A DNA stretch of 64,000 nt from Colwellia sp. Lineage in GTDB: Bacteria > Pseudomonadota > Gammaproteobacteria > Enterobacterales > Alteromonadaceae. The position numbers and the translations under genes are program-made. Location of the stretch: contig JABSOW010000004.1 in assembly GCA_013215465.1 (NCBI GenBank), positions 62,001-126,000 of the forward strand, in the 5' to 3' direction. Shown here piece after piece: positions 54,563 through 63,260 of the stretch; the stretch's first letter is position 1, and every line of letters begins with the position of its first letter. The notes under the pieces were generated by a model, which was not told where the DNA came from, made no database searches, and saw only the letters and a list, made by a program, of their open reading frames with translations.

Positions 54563-56458
54563 TTAATCGATCACCGCCATATCACCTTTACTTTGTAGCC
54601 ATTTTTTACGATCGCCAGCCCGTTTTTTTGACAATAACATATCCATCATTTCAATGGTTTCTGCATGATCTTCTTCAAGTGCGGTTAACTGCACTAAACG
54701 CCGAGTATTGGGATCCATGGTGGTTTCACGCAGTTGTAATGGGTTCATTTCACCCAGACCTTTAAAGCGTTGTACATTAACTTTACCGCGTTTTTTCTCG
54801 GCTTCAATTCTATCAAGAATGCCTTCTTTCTCTGCTTCATCTAAAGCATAAAAAACTTCTTTACCAATATCGATGCGATACAATGGCGGCATTGCTACAT
54901 ATACATGTCCCGCTTGCACTAAGGGCAGAAAATGTTGAGTAAATAGCGCACATAATAAGGTAGCAATATGTAGACCATCCGAGTCGGCATCGGCCAGAAT
55001 ACAAATTTTACCATAACGTAATTCTGATAAATCATCACTGTCGGGATCTATACCTAAAGCCACCGAAATATCGTGAACTTCTTGCGAGGCAAGTATTTGC
55101 CCTGAGTCAACTTCCCAGGTATTAAGAATTTTACCACGCAGTGGCATAATAGCCTGTATTTCACGATCGCGCGCTTGTTTAGCACTACCGCCCGCAGAAT
55201 CACCTTCCACTAAAAACAACTCAGTTCGGGATAAATCTTGGCTACCACAATCGGTTAGTTTCCCCGGTAAAGCTGGCCCTGAAGTGATTTTTTTACGTAC
55301 TACCTTTTTGCTGGCGCGCATACGTTTTTGGGCATTGTTGATACAAAAATCTGCCAGTAGTTCAGCGATGTCGGTGTGTTCATTTAGCCATAAGCTAAAA
55401 GCGTCTTTCACTACCCCGGTAACAAACGCTGCACATTGACGTGACGATAAACGCTCTTTCGTTTGACCAGCAAATTGTGGGTCTTGCATCTTAATCGACA
55501 AGATATAACTACACTTGTCCCAAATATCATCAGGGGTTAATTTAACACCACGGGGAATTAAATTTCTAAATTCACAAAATTCACGCATGGCTTCTAATAA
55601 GCCTTGGCGCAAGCCATTAACATGGGTACCACCCGCAATAGTTGGAATTAAGTTAACATAACTTTCGCCTATGCCTTCACCACCTTCTGGTAGCCAAGTT
55701 ATCGCCCAATGTGCGGCTTCATTTTGCGAAGAAAACACCCCAACAAAAGGCTCTTCAGGTAAATTAACATAACCTTTTACCGATTCTTTTAGATAATCAG
55801 TTAAACCGTCTTCATAACACCATTGATACTTTTTATTTTCAATTTTGTCATGGAACTTAAGGGTTAAGCCCGGACACAATACCGCTTTTGCTTTTAATAA
55901 GTGAGTAAGCTTTAATACTGAAAATTTAGGAGAGTCAAAATAGCTAGGATCAGGCCAGAATTTTACCCGGGTACCGGTATTACGTTTACCAACAGTGCCC
56001 GTTTCGGTTAACTCTTCAACCTTATCGCCATTTTCAAAAGCCATTTCATAGACGATACCATTACGTCTTACACTAACATCTACGCGAGTCGATAAGGCGT
56101 TAACCACAGAGATACCAACACCGTGTAAACCACCTGAAAATTGGTAACTTTTATTAGAAAATTTACCGCCAGCATGTAATTTACAAAAGATCAATTCAAC
56201 CCCTGAAACACCTTCTTCTGGATGAATGTCCGTTGGCATGCCGCGACCATCATCAGTGATTTCTAATGATTGATCGGTATCTAATACCACTGAAATATTT
56301 TGTGCATGGCCGGCAAGGGCTTCATCCACCGAGTTATCAATAACTTCTTGACCTAAATGGTTTGGACGAGTGGTGTCGGTATACATACCTGGGCGACGGC
56401 GAACTGGCTCTAAGCCGCTTAGTACTTCAATGGAGTCTGAGTTATATTGGTCGGTCAT
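54563..56458 (-). CDS. parE: DNA topoisomerase IV subunit B
   Basis: ATPase subunit of topoisomerase IV. GHKL ATPase motifs VIDNSVDEALAGHA (N-box, with the catalytic Glu), ITDDGRGMP and GGLHGVGISVVNAL; TOPRIM with EGDSAGGSAKQARDR and DADSDGLHI; C-terminal QRFKGLGEMNP. 631 residues as in E. coli (630). RRRPGMYTDTTRP near the start distinguishes ParE from GyrB. Last gene of the nudF-yqiB-cpdA-yqiA-parE cluster, 27 bp after yqiA. Confidence 0.96.
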   Translation of the reverse strand: MTDQYNSDSIEVLSGLEPVRRRPGMYTDTTRPNHLGQEVIDNSVDEALAGHAQNISVVLDTDQSLEITDDGRGMPTDIHPEEGVSGVELIFCKLHAGGKFSNKSYQFSGGLHGVGISVVNALSTRVDVSVRRNGIVYEMAFENGDKVEELTETGTVGKRNTGTRVKFWPDPSYFDSPKFSVLKLTHLLKAKAVLCPGLTLKFHDKIENKKYQWCYEDGLTDYLKESVKGYVNLPEEPFVGVFSSQNEAAHWAITWLPEGGEGIGESYVNLIPTIAGGTHVNGLRQGLLEAMREFCEFRNLIPRGVKLTPDDIWDKCSYILSIKMQDPQFAGQTKERLSSRQCAAFVTGVVKDAFSLWLNEHTDIAELLADFCINNAQKRMRASKKVVRKKITSGPALPGKLTDCGSQDLSRTELFLVEGDSAGGSAKQARDREIQAIMPLRGKILNTWEVDSGQILASQEVHDISVALGIDPDSDDLSELRYGKICILADADSDGLHIATLLCALFTQHFLPLVQAGHVYVAMPPLYRIDIGKEVFYALDEAEKEGILDRIEAEKKRGKVNVQRFKGLGEMNPLQLRETTMDPNTRRLVQLTALEEDHAETIEMMDMLLSKKRAGDRKKWLQSKGDMAVID

Positions 56459-56485
56459 TTTTATATAGTATCTTTGTAAATATTA

Positions 56486-57109
56486 TTATTGGTTTGGTGT
56501 TTTTACGGTATTAACAACTGTTGAGCTGAAAAAATCTGCTATTACCGGTAAGTGTTGTTCAAAATCGACAAAACTATGATCTCCACCTTGCTCAACTACT
56601 AAGCGGCAGTGTTGGTACTTTTCAACTGCTTGTTGGTAATTTAACACTTCATCATCGGTTTGTACCATAACTAGGTAATTATTTTTTTGCTGCATCTCAA
56701 AACTAGGCGGCTTTGGTTCAATCACTTTTAGTTCAATCATATGTTCTCGGGTGACTTGATAAACTTCCTCGGTATATGGATTAACTTGTTCGCCAAGGTA
56801 ATCTTTAAGTAATTCAAAAGGCTTAATTGCAGGATTAATGAGTACACAGGGAAAGTTATATTTTTCTGACAAGTAACTAGCAAAATATCCGCCTAATGAA
56901 GAGCCAATTAAGTACCATGAACTATCAGTTTGAGACGATTTTATTATCTGTTCTAGTTGATTAATAGCCCCTGTGGGATTACTGGCAAGTTGCGGACAAT
57001 AAAAATTAATCTGCGGAAAGTGCTTGAGAAAATATTGTCGTGTTTGCTCTGCTTTTATCGATAAAGGCGAAGAATTAAAACCATGTATATAAAGGATGTT
57101 TTTTTGCAT
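56486..57109 (-). CDS. yqiA: YqiA family esterase
   Basis: Alpha/beta-hydrolase related to E. coli YqiA, an esterase preferring short-chain acyl esters. Start with ILYIHGFNSSPLS (oxyanion region), nucleophile serine in GSSLGGYFAS, acid near DDEVLNY and catalytic histidine in GGDHSFVDF. 207 residues (E. coli 193). Sits between cpdA and parE, as in enterics. Confidence 0.92.
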   Translation of the reverse strand: MQKNILYIHGFNSSPLSIKAEQTRQYFLKHFPQINFYCPQLASNPTGAINQLEQIIKSSQTDSSWYLIGSSLGGYFASYLSEKYNFPCVLINPAIKPFELLKDYLGEQVNPYTEEVYQVTREHMIELKVIEPKPPSFEMQQKNNYLVMVQTDDEVLNYQQAVEKYQHCRLVVEQGGDHSFVDFEQHLPVIADFFSSTVVNTVKTPNQ

Positions 57110-57159
57110 TTTAGTACTTCTAGCAAGTTAATAATCATTAAGCATTAAGGAGTAATAAG

Positions 57160-57918
57160 TTAAGGAGTAATAACTTCACTCGCAATGGTACCATTACGGT
57201 TAAGGTATAATAATCGATAACTGGGTAAAAGAGAGGCCATTGTTTCTTTAGTATCGCCAAATTGCACAGACGTTGCCGGGCAAGTATAAACATCAACCTG
57301 ATCTTTAGAGAATTGGCTAGCCCTATGTACGTGTCCACAGGCAATTGCTTTTATATTCATATTGGGGTTATTTAGCTGCTTAATCGCTTGCCAAAAAGCT
57401 TGCTGATTTAGTAAACCATGTTTATCAATATAATAGCCGATGTTTATTGGATGATGATGCATCATCAGTAATTGAAATTTATTTTTATCTATTCGTTGAG
57501 CTAAGCCATGCAAGGTTTGCTCGCTAACCAAACCTGATGGCGTTGCACTTTTACTGTCTATTAATTGTACCTGCCAAAAATCATCACTAATGATATTGTT
57601 AGTTTGAAAGTTTGGCGCTGTTAGGTATTTTCCAAGCATCTCTTGGTCATCGTGATTGCCCGCTAAGAAGTATACCGGCATGTTAAACTTAGCCTCTACT
57701 ACGGCTTCAACAAAATATTGATACGATAATTCAGAATGATCCTGAGTAAGATCTCCGGTAAAAATAGCACAATCAATATTATCTCTACCCGCAATATCGG
57801 TTAATACTTGTATTAGGTTTTGCCAAACATTAGCACCAAAATGTTTGACACTTTTGTCAGCAAACAAGTGACAATCGCTAAATTGGGCGATTGTAAAAAT
57901 TTTTCTTGGCATAGTCAT
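57160..57918 (-). CDS. cpdA: 3',5'-cyclic-AMP phosphodiesterase CpdA
   Basis: Class III cAMP phosphodiesterase of the calcineurin-like metallophosphatase family. Metal motifs in order: DCHLF, FTGDLTQDHSE, LAGNHDD, MMHHHP and CGHVHRA. 252 residues (E. coli 275). MTMPRKI at 57918 and an ATG two codons later are both possible starts. The start is 5 bp from a TAG ending a degenerate copy of the yqiB 3' end. Confidence 0.92.
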   Translation of the reverse strand: MTMPRKIFTIAQFSDCHLFADKSVKHFGANVWQNLIQVLTDIAGRDNIDCAIFTGDLTQDHSELSYQYFVEAVVEAKFNMPVYFLAGNHDDQEMLGKYLTAPNFQTNNIISDDFWQVQLIDSKSATPSGLVSEQTLHGLAQRIDKNKFQLLMMHHHPINIGYYIDKHGLLNQQAFWQAIKQLNNPNMNIKAIACGHVHRASQFSKDQVDVYTCPATSVQFGDTKETMASLLPSYRLLYLNRNGTIASEVITP

Positions 57919-58144
57919 AAACTAGTTTTGTAACTCAACAGTAACTTGCCCGTGCGCTAAACAAAGGCGAAATGTATTTATAATATTTTAAAACAAGACC
58001 TTAACGCTAACCTGCCCATACGTTAAACAAAGGTGCAACCATTCATTCAAAAATTGACTTTCGTTATTTAGCTTGCTGTTTTTCATCTGAACAATTAACC
58101 TTCTTAACTTATTTTTAACTTTAAACCTTTAAACATTTAAACAT
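57919..58144 (-). pseudogene. Two degenerate copies of the yqiB 3' end
   Basis: Read on the minus strand, copy B (about 58090-57988) encodes QFLNEWLHLCLTYGQVSVKV-LF then a stop, differing from the yqiB C-terminus by two residues. A small insertion breaks the frame further upstream, after DEKQQ. Copy A (about 57985-57928) encodes NTFRLCLAHGQVTVELQN then TAG, more diverged. Both are cut off from any start and lie between yqiB and cpdA. The intact gene end (copy C) is at 58145-58236. Confidence 0.75.
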
Positions 58145-58630
58145 TTAAAACAGTACCTTAATGCTAACCTGTCCATACCTTAAACAAAGGTGCAACCATT
58201 CATTTAAAAATTGATTTATCTGCTGTTTCTCATCTTGTTGATGCATATGTTTATTCGGATAGTCGTAACGAGGTTTAACTTGGTGAATGTCTTGGCTGCT
58301 AATTACTTCAGCCATACGAGCATCGTGATATAAACGAATAGACATACGAGGATGTAAAGAGTTGAATAAGGTGTTATTTGTCGATTTTTTTTGTCCTGAT
58401 ACTTTTTGCTCAAAGGTAATGAGGGAAGTATAACGAGTTACTTCATTAACCGTGATCACATAGGCAAGGTGGTCATTAATGAAAAAATGGCGCTGCTGAT
58501 CAAGTTGTGTTTGCTCTGCCTGTATTTTTAAAAATAAAAAATAATTGTTAGCACATAATGACATCAAACTAACCAGGTTAGGTTGATATTTTTTTCTGCT
58601 ATTAACTTTACTACTTGGGAAAAAACTCAC
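58145..58630 (-). CDS. yqiB: DUF1249 family protein YqiB
   Basis: Uncharacterised cytoplasmic protein of the DUF1249 family, 161 residues (E. coli YqiB 140). Recognised by KKYQPNLVSLMSLCANNYFLFLKI near the start, MSIRLYHDARMAEVIS in the middle, PRYDYPN and the C-terminal LNEWLHLCLRYGQ. Gene order nudF-yqiB-cpdA matches E. coli. The 3' end is repeated twice downstream in decayed form, so its present C-terminus may be a replacement. Confidence 0.88.
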   Translation of the reverse strand: MSFFPSSKVNSRKKYQPNLVSLMSLCANNYFLFLKIQAEQTQLDQQRHFFINDHLAYVITVNEVTRYTSLITFEQKVSGQKKSTNNTLFNSLHPRMSIRLYHDARMAEVISSQDIHQVKPRYDYPNKHMHQQDEKQQINQFLNEWLHLCLRYGQVSIKVLF

Positions 58631-58686
58631 TATTTTCCTTACTATTATTCGTAATTTAACACTTGAAATCTTAGGGTCTTTCTTTA

Positions 58687-58746
58687 TAACTCGCGACGTG
58701 ACACGTTATCAAATATTTACCTGCGAAACTTGTGACTCGCTAGTTA
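58687..58746. repeat. Imperfect inverted repeat spanning the nudF stop codon
   Basis: TAACTCGCGACGTGACA (58687-58703) is inverted relative to TGTGACTCGCTAGTTA (58731-58746) with two or three differences. The right arm and loop encode the last dozen residues of nudF. TCGCGA is shared with the palindrome at 3436-3500. It may act as a terminator or be a dispersed repeat that altered the gene end. Confidence 0.5.
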
Positions 58747-59377
58747 AACTTTGATAATTTATTGCTAACCATTGTAAGCCAATTACCGTTGCAGCGTTAC
58801 TAATTTTGCCATTACTAAGCAATGCTAAAGCATCGTTACGTGAAACAACATGTAGCATAATATCTTCATTTTCATCGGCTAAACCATAAACACTACCTGA
58901 TAAAACCTTAGTGCTATCAAAAGTTGCCCAATACAAATGAATACATTCACTGGTGCCACCGGGGCTAGAGAAATATTTCATAATCAATTTTATTGATGCT
59001 GGCTTTAATTCAACGTTGGCTTCTTCTTTTGCTTCACGAATAGCCACATCAATTGGGCTTTCGTTATCATCAAACATACCCGCCACAAATTCAAGCATCC
59101 ATGGAGTATCATTTGCCCTTAACACACCGGCTCTAAATTGTTCTAATAACAATAACTGGTCTTGTTTTGGATCATAAAGCATAACGACTACAGCATCACC
59201 ACGTTCAAAGACCTCTCGGGTAAAGGTCTTACTTTGCTTTTGTGAAAACAATTTATGTTTTAGTTGATATTCATTTAGCTTAAAAAAGCCATGATATTTG
59301 GTTTCAATAGCAGATATAGTGACATCTGTTTTATCATATTGAAGCATACCAACTTGCTTGTTTTTGTTATCTTGCAT
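58709..59377 (-). CDS. nudF: ADP-ribose pyrophosphatase NudF
   Basis: Nudix hydrolase cleaving ADP-ribose. The Nudix box is GMFDDNESPIDVAIREAKEEANV, fitting G-x5-E-x7-REUxEE with N-V at the end in place of G-U. The N-terminal beta-rich dimerisation region includes DAVVVMLYDPKQDQLLLLEQFR. 222 residues (E. coli 209). The C-terminal residues (LTSESQVSQVNI) fall in a palindromic repeat. First gene of the cluster leading to parE, divergent from tolC. Confidence 0.93.
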   Translation of the reverse strand: MQDNKNKQVGMLQYDKTDVTISAIETKYHGFFKLNEYQLKHKLFSQKQSKTFTREVFERGDAVVVMLYDPKQDQLLLLEQFRAGVLRANDTPWMLEFVAGMFDDNESPIDVAIREAKEEANVELKPASIKLIMKYFSSPGGTSECIHLYWATFDSTKVLSGSVYGLADENEDIMLHVVSRNDALALLSNGKISNAATVIGLQWLAINYQSLTSESQVSQVNI

Positions 59378-59519
59378 AAAGAATCTCTTTTTAATAATAA
59401 TTTGTTACACTAGTAAACACTTATTTTATTTGGTTAATATAAAAAGTTAGGTAACATGACCAAGTATAAAAATAACACTTAATATGAGTACAACTCTCTA
59501 CTCAAGGAAAGCCTTACCC
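59378..59519. promoter_or_regulatory. Divergent promoter region nudF / tolC
   Basis: 142 bp between the divergent genes. TTGTTACACTAG and TTAATATAAAAAG are A+T-rich, and TTGGTT (59431-59436) with TATAAAAAT (59465-59473) is a weak candidate promoter for tolC. Nothing firmer is visible. Confidence 0.35.
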
Positions 59520-60860
59520 ATGAAAAAAACATTAAGCACGTTAATTATAGCGATTGCCAGTGCAATAACTAGCGTTAATGCACAAGCCGATGATTTATTA
59601 ACGGTTTATCAGCAAGCTCTATTAAATGATACCGTGGTATTAAAAGCACAAGCACAATACGAAATTGTTAAAGAAGATATTGAACAAGCGCGTGCTATTT
59701 TATTGCCTCAAATTAATGCGTTTGCTAGTTATACTGATGGGGAGAGCGAATCCTATGTTGCAGACTCTACATTAACGACTGAATTTAATACCTTAGGTTA
59801 TGGTGCTAGCTTAAATATGCAACTTTATCATCATGATAGCTGGCTACGTTTGGATCTTGCTAAAAAATCAGCTCACCAAAGTGATTTAGTTTACCAAGTT
59901 GCGAAACAAGATTTAATACTTAGAGTAACCCAAGCGTATTTTGCCCTCTTAGGCGCTAAAGATGATTTAACATTCGCGCAAGCAGAAAAAGCGGCTATTG
60001 CTCGTCAACTTGAACAAACTAAGCAGCGTTTTTCTGTTGGTTTAACCGCGATAACCGATGTTCATGAAGCACAAGCAGAGTTTGATAGCGCTGTAACCGA
60101 AGAGATACGTTCAGAAAATGCTATTTACAATGCTGAAGAAGAATTACGAGTAATCACAAATACTTACCCTAGAAATATCAACGTACTCAACACCGATAGA
60201 TTTAGCACCACTACGCCTAACCCAAATAGTGCTGATGAATGGCAAATAGCCGCCGAAGCGAAAAATCTAGATTTAATAGCCGCTAAAGTTGGGATAGATA
60301 TTTCTAAACAGAATATTGATGCGGCAAGAGCGGGTCATTACCCTACCTTGGATTTTGGCGCTAATTACAATAGTAACGATGGCGAAACAACTAGTCCTTT
60401 AGGCAATAGCAATAACCCAAGTTTAAATGATTACTCTATTGGCATCACTTTTAATGTGCCAATCTATTCTGGTGGTGCCATTCAAAGCTCAGTACGTCAA
60501 GCCCAAAATCGCTTTGTCTTGGCTAGCCAAGATTTAAGGCAAACACACCGAGGTGTGGTTCGTACAACACGTAATGCTTATAACACAGTTATTGCCACTA
60601 TTTCAGGGATTAGAGCTTTTGAGCAATCAGTACTTAGTGCCAGTAAAGCGTTAGAAGCTACCGAGGCAGGTTTTGAAGTAGGTACACGTACCATTGTTGA
60701 TGTGTTAAATAGTACTCGTAACTTGTATAATGCTAAACGTAATTTATCATCAACACGTTATGCCTATATTCAAAATGTTTTATTGTTAAAGCGAGCTGGT
60801 GGTACTATCACTGATAAAGATATCACCGCGATTAACGCTGGTTTAATAGCAAATAAATAA
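59520..60860 (+). CDS. tolC: Outer membrane efflux channel TolC
   Basis: Trimeric outer-membrane channel for multidrug efflux and type I secretion. Signal peptide of ~24 residues (ending VNAQADD), then the duplicated TolC repeat: LLTVYQQALLNDTVVLKAQAQYE in the first half and IAAEAKNLDLIAAKVGIDISKQNIDAARAG in the second, with the conserved YPTLDFGANY and GITFNVPIYSGG. The start at 59520, with AAGGAAA upstream, was chosen over ATG at 59484, which would add 12 residues before the signal. 446 residues. Confidence 0.95.
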   Translation: MKKTLSTLIIAIASAITSVNAQADDLLTVYQQALLNDTVVLKAQAQYEIVKEDIEQARAILLPQINAFASYTDGESESYVADSTLTTEFNTLGYGASLNMQLYHHDSWLRLDLAKKSAHQSDLVYQVAKQDLILRVTQAYFALLGAKDDLTFAQAEKAAIARQLEQTKQRFSVGLTAITDVHEAQAEFDSAVTEEIRSENAIYNAEEELRVITNTYPRNINVLNTDRFSTTTPNPNSADEWQIAAEAKNLDLIAAKVGIDISKQNIDAARAGHYPTLDFGANYNSNDGETTSPLGNSNNPSLNDYSIGITFNVPIYSGGAIQSSVRQAQNRFVLASQDLRQTHRGVVRTTRNAYNTVIATISGIRAFEQSVLSASKALEATEAGFEVGTRTIVDVLNSTRNLYNAKRNLSSTRYAYIQNVLLLKRAGGTITDKDITAINAGLIANK

Positions 60861-60879
60861 GATTTAAACTTAGCGATAA

Positions 60880-60910
60880 AGAGCCACTCAATTTAAGCGG
60901 CTCTTTTTTA
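60880..60910 (+). terminator. Rho-independent terminator of tolC
   Basis: AGAGCCACT (60880-60888) pairs with AGCGGCTCT (60896-60904) with one mismatch, followed by TTTTT, 20 bp after the tolC stop. Confidence 0.88.
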
Positions 60911-60949
60911 TCTAGTTTTTTACCTAATTATTTCTTTTACTTAGATCTC

Positions 60950-62044
60950 TTACATTAAACTTCTAAAAAACGCTACCAGCTGCTTAGCTTCACGCTGTAC
61001 CGAATACTCTGCTAAAACCCGCTCTCGGCCATCAATGCCCATTTGTATTAAAGTATCTTCGTTACTAAGCAGTAAGTCCATTTTATCTATAACCGCAGGT
61101 AAATCATTAACAGGTACCACATAGCCGTCCGTTCCTGCTCGTACCACTTCGGGCCATGCGCCGGCTTCACTGGCTAATACAGCGGCACCACTACTCATCG
61201 CTTCTAAAATGGTTAAGCCAAAACCTTCGTTATCACTTAATGCCACCACTAAAGATAAACCACTAAAAATTTTAGGAATATCAGCAAAATTTTGCTCACC
61301 CGCAAAAACTATTCGCTGGCTTAAACCTGCTTGTTCAATATCACCTTGTAATGCTTTCACAAAGCTTTCATTGCTTGAGCTAATTGAGCCAACCACAACC
61401 GCGGTATAATCTGGATACTTATCAAGCAACTCGATACAACTTTTAACAAAAAGGTGAACACCTTTTTGCGCGCGCACTCGTCCCAATATGGCAATACCTC
61501 GTTTACCTTTTTCAACACCTTCGGGTAATAAATTTAATGATTGCCAAGCTGCTAATTTATCGAACGGTGGCGTATAAACATCAGTTTTTACCCCGTGATA
61601 AATAATGGCATCTGGTTTTCGGTGCAAATAACTCGCTGATGCTTTACACATCGCTAATACAGCATCCATTTTGTCGGTTAACCACAGGGTTGAGCCACTG
61701 CGATAACGTTGCGCGGCGCTGCTAAAAATGATTTTAATTTTGGAGCGAAAAACATATTTTAATATCAAAGCTTGGATCATTTCATCAACACGACGGGCAT
61801 GAAAAATTCTAAAACGCCCATCAGCTAATGGTTTTAGGCACATTTTTGCTACTTGCCAAAAACTAATATTTAACGATTGCTCCGTTAAGTGGTGCTTACC
61901 CATAACCCGCAAGTTAATTAATTTTTGTTGCTCAGACAATAATTGCAACATAGTAGAGGTAACACCAGAAAAATTAGCATTGGAATTTCCAATAATTAAC
62001 TCTATTTCATTAGGGTGACTATCTTGATGTTCGGCTGTTTTCAT
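60950..62044 (-). CDS. Glycosyltransferase family 4 protein
   Basis: GT-B glycosyltransferase of 364 residues. C-terminal nucleotide-sugar domain: ILGRVRAQKGVHLFVKSCIELL, VVVGSIS, VFAGEQNFADIPKIFSGLSLVVALSDNEGFGLTILEAMSSG (the E-x7-E motif) and GAWPEVVRAGTDGYVV. The N-terminal acceptor domain is more divergent. The neighbouring lipid A acyltransferase suggests LPS core assembly, but acceptor and donor are not known. Convergent with tolC. Confidence 0.88.
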   Translation of the reverse strand: MKTAEHQDSHPNEIELIIGNSNANFSGVTSTMLQLLSEQQKLINLRVMGKHHLTEQSLNISFWQVAKMCLKPLADGRFRIFHARRVDEMIQALILKYVFRSKIKIIFSSAAQRYRSGSTLWLTDKMDAVLAMCKASASYLHRKPDAIIYHGVKTDVYTPPFDKLAAWQSLNLLPEGVEKGKRGIAILGRVRAQKGVHLFVKSCIELLDKYPDYTAVVVGSISSSNESFVKALQGDIEQAGLSQRIVFAGEQNFADIPKIFSGLSLVVALSDNEGFGLTILEAMSSGAAVLASEAGAWPEVVRAGTDGYVVPVNDLPAVIDKMDLLLSNEDTLIQMGIDGRERVLAEYSVQREAKQLVAFFRSLM

Positions 62045-62209
62045 TTTATTTACACACTAACAATGTCTAAAACTATAATCGCTATTCTACGATAAAACCT
62101 TGCTAGACAACATAAGTTAATTGCCCATTTTCAGGTAACTTAGGTATAATCACCTCCCTGCGAATTTCCTAAGCAGCTATACTAAGCCGCTTTATTAAGA
62201 GTAATTACT

Positions 62210-63148
62210 GTGAGTCGAAATAAAGTTTTACAACCTGATTTTAAATTAGCTTTTTTATACCCTAAATATTGGCTAACTTGGTTAGGCGTTATAATTCTCT
62301 ATAGCATTTCATGGTTACCTTATAAGTGGCAATTAGGCTTAGGTAGATTAATAGGTAGGTTACTTTTCAAAATAGGCTCTAAAAGAAAACATATCGCTGA
62401 CACTAACTTAAAATTGTGCTTTCCCAAGATGAGTGAGCAAGAACGACTACACATTTTAAAAAAGAACTTTGAAAACACTGGCATTGCCTTATTAGAAACA
62501 GGGATGGGCTGGTGGTGGCCAAATTGGCGTGTTAAACGCAAAGTCAATGTAGTTGGCTTAGAACATATTGAGAAAGCACAGCGTGAAGGTAAAGGCGTAT
62601 TATTGCTAGCAATGCACTACTTAAGTGCTGAAATGAATGCGAGAGGTATAGGTTACGGTCACCCTATGGTGGTATTTTATCGTCCGCATAACAATCAATT
62701 AATGGAATATTTTCAATTTCGCGGCCGTGGGCGTTCCAACAAGTACATGTTAGGTAAGCGTGACGTTAAGGGCTTAATAAAAGCGCTAAGAACTGGTGAG
62801 GCCTGTGTTTACTTACCCGATCAAGATTATGGTAGAAACCGTAGTTTGTTTGTACCTTTCTTTGGCGTAAAAGAAACCGCGACCACAACTGGCACGTTAA
62901 TTTTTGCTCGACAAAAAAATGTGGAAACCATGATGTTAATTCCGACCAGAAATGATGATGACAATGGTTACACCATAGAAATTATGCCACCTTTAGAAAA
63001 TTTCCCAACTAAAGATGACGAAGCCGATCTTATTCGTATAAATCAAGAGCTGGAGAAGGCTATTTCTCGAAAACCAGAACAGTATATGTGGTTACATAGA
63101 CGCTTTAAAACACGCCCAGATCCCGACTCACCTTCTCTATACAAGTAA
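62210..63148 (+). CDS. Lipid A biosynthesis acyltransferase (LpxL/LpxM family)
   Basis: Inner-membrane late acyltransferase that adds a secondary acyl chain to lipid A. One N-terminal TM helix (~22-40), the catalytic H-x4-[DE] motif in MHYLSAEM (His136, Glu141), conserved VYLPDQDYG, and C-terminal YMWLHRRFKTRP. 312 residues. LpxL and LpxM are difficult to separate here, and cold-adapted bacteria often use unsaturated-chain paralogues (LpxP), so no symbol is given. GTG start at 62210; divergent from the glycosyltransferase. Confidence 0.9.
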   Translation: MSRNKVLQPDFKLAFLYPKYWLTWLGVIILYSISWLPYKWQLGLGRLIGRLLFKIGSKRKHIADTNLKLCFPKMSEQERLHILKKNFENTGIALLETGMGWWWPNWRVKRKVNVVGLEHIEKAQREGKGVLLLAMHYLSAEMNARGIGYGHPMVVFYRPHNNQLMEYFQFRGRGRSNKYMLGKRDVKGLIKALRTGEACVYLPDQDYGRNRSLFVPFFGVKETATTTGTLIFARQKNVETMMLIPTRNDDDNGYTIEIMPPLENFPTKDDEADLIRINQELEKAISRKPEQYMWLHRRFKTRPDPDSPSLYK

Positions 63149-63260
63149 TATATTACTATAAGTAACTGCTTGCGCTAAAACTTTGAAAAATTGATAACTT
63201 TTTTTGTATGCTATGGTTATCATTAAATACAAATCATATGAACTAGATAAAAGAGTAATT

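Noticed and set aside
57988-58090. Copy B of the yqiB end as an independent small gene
   Set aside because: An in-frame ATG exists (reading MKNSKLNNES) but no ribosome-binding site is seen; near-identity to the yqiB C-terminus makes a decayed duplicate the simpler reading.
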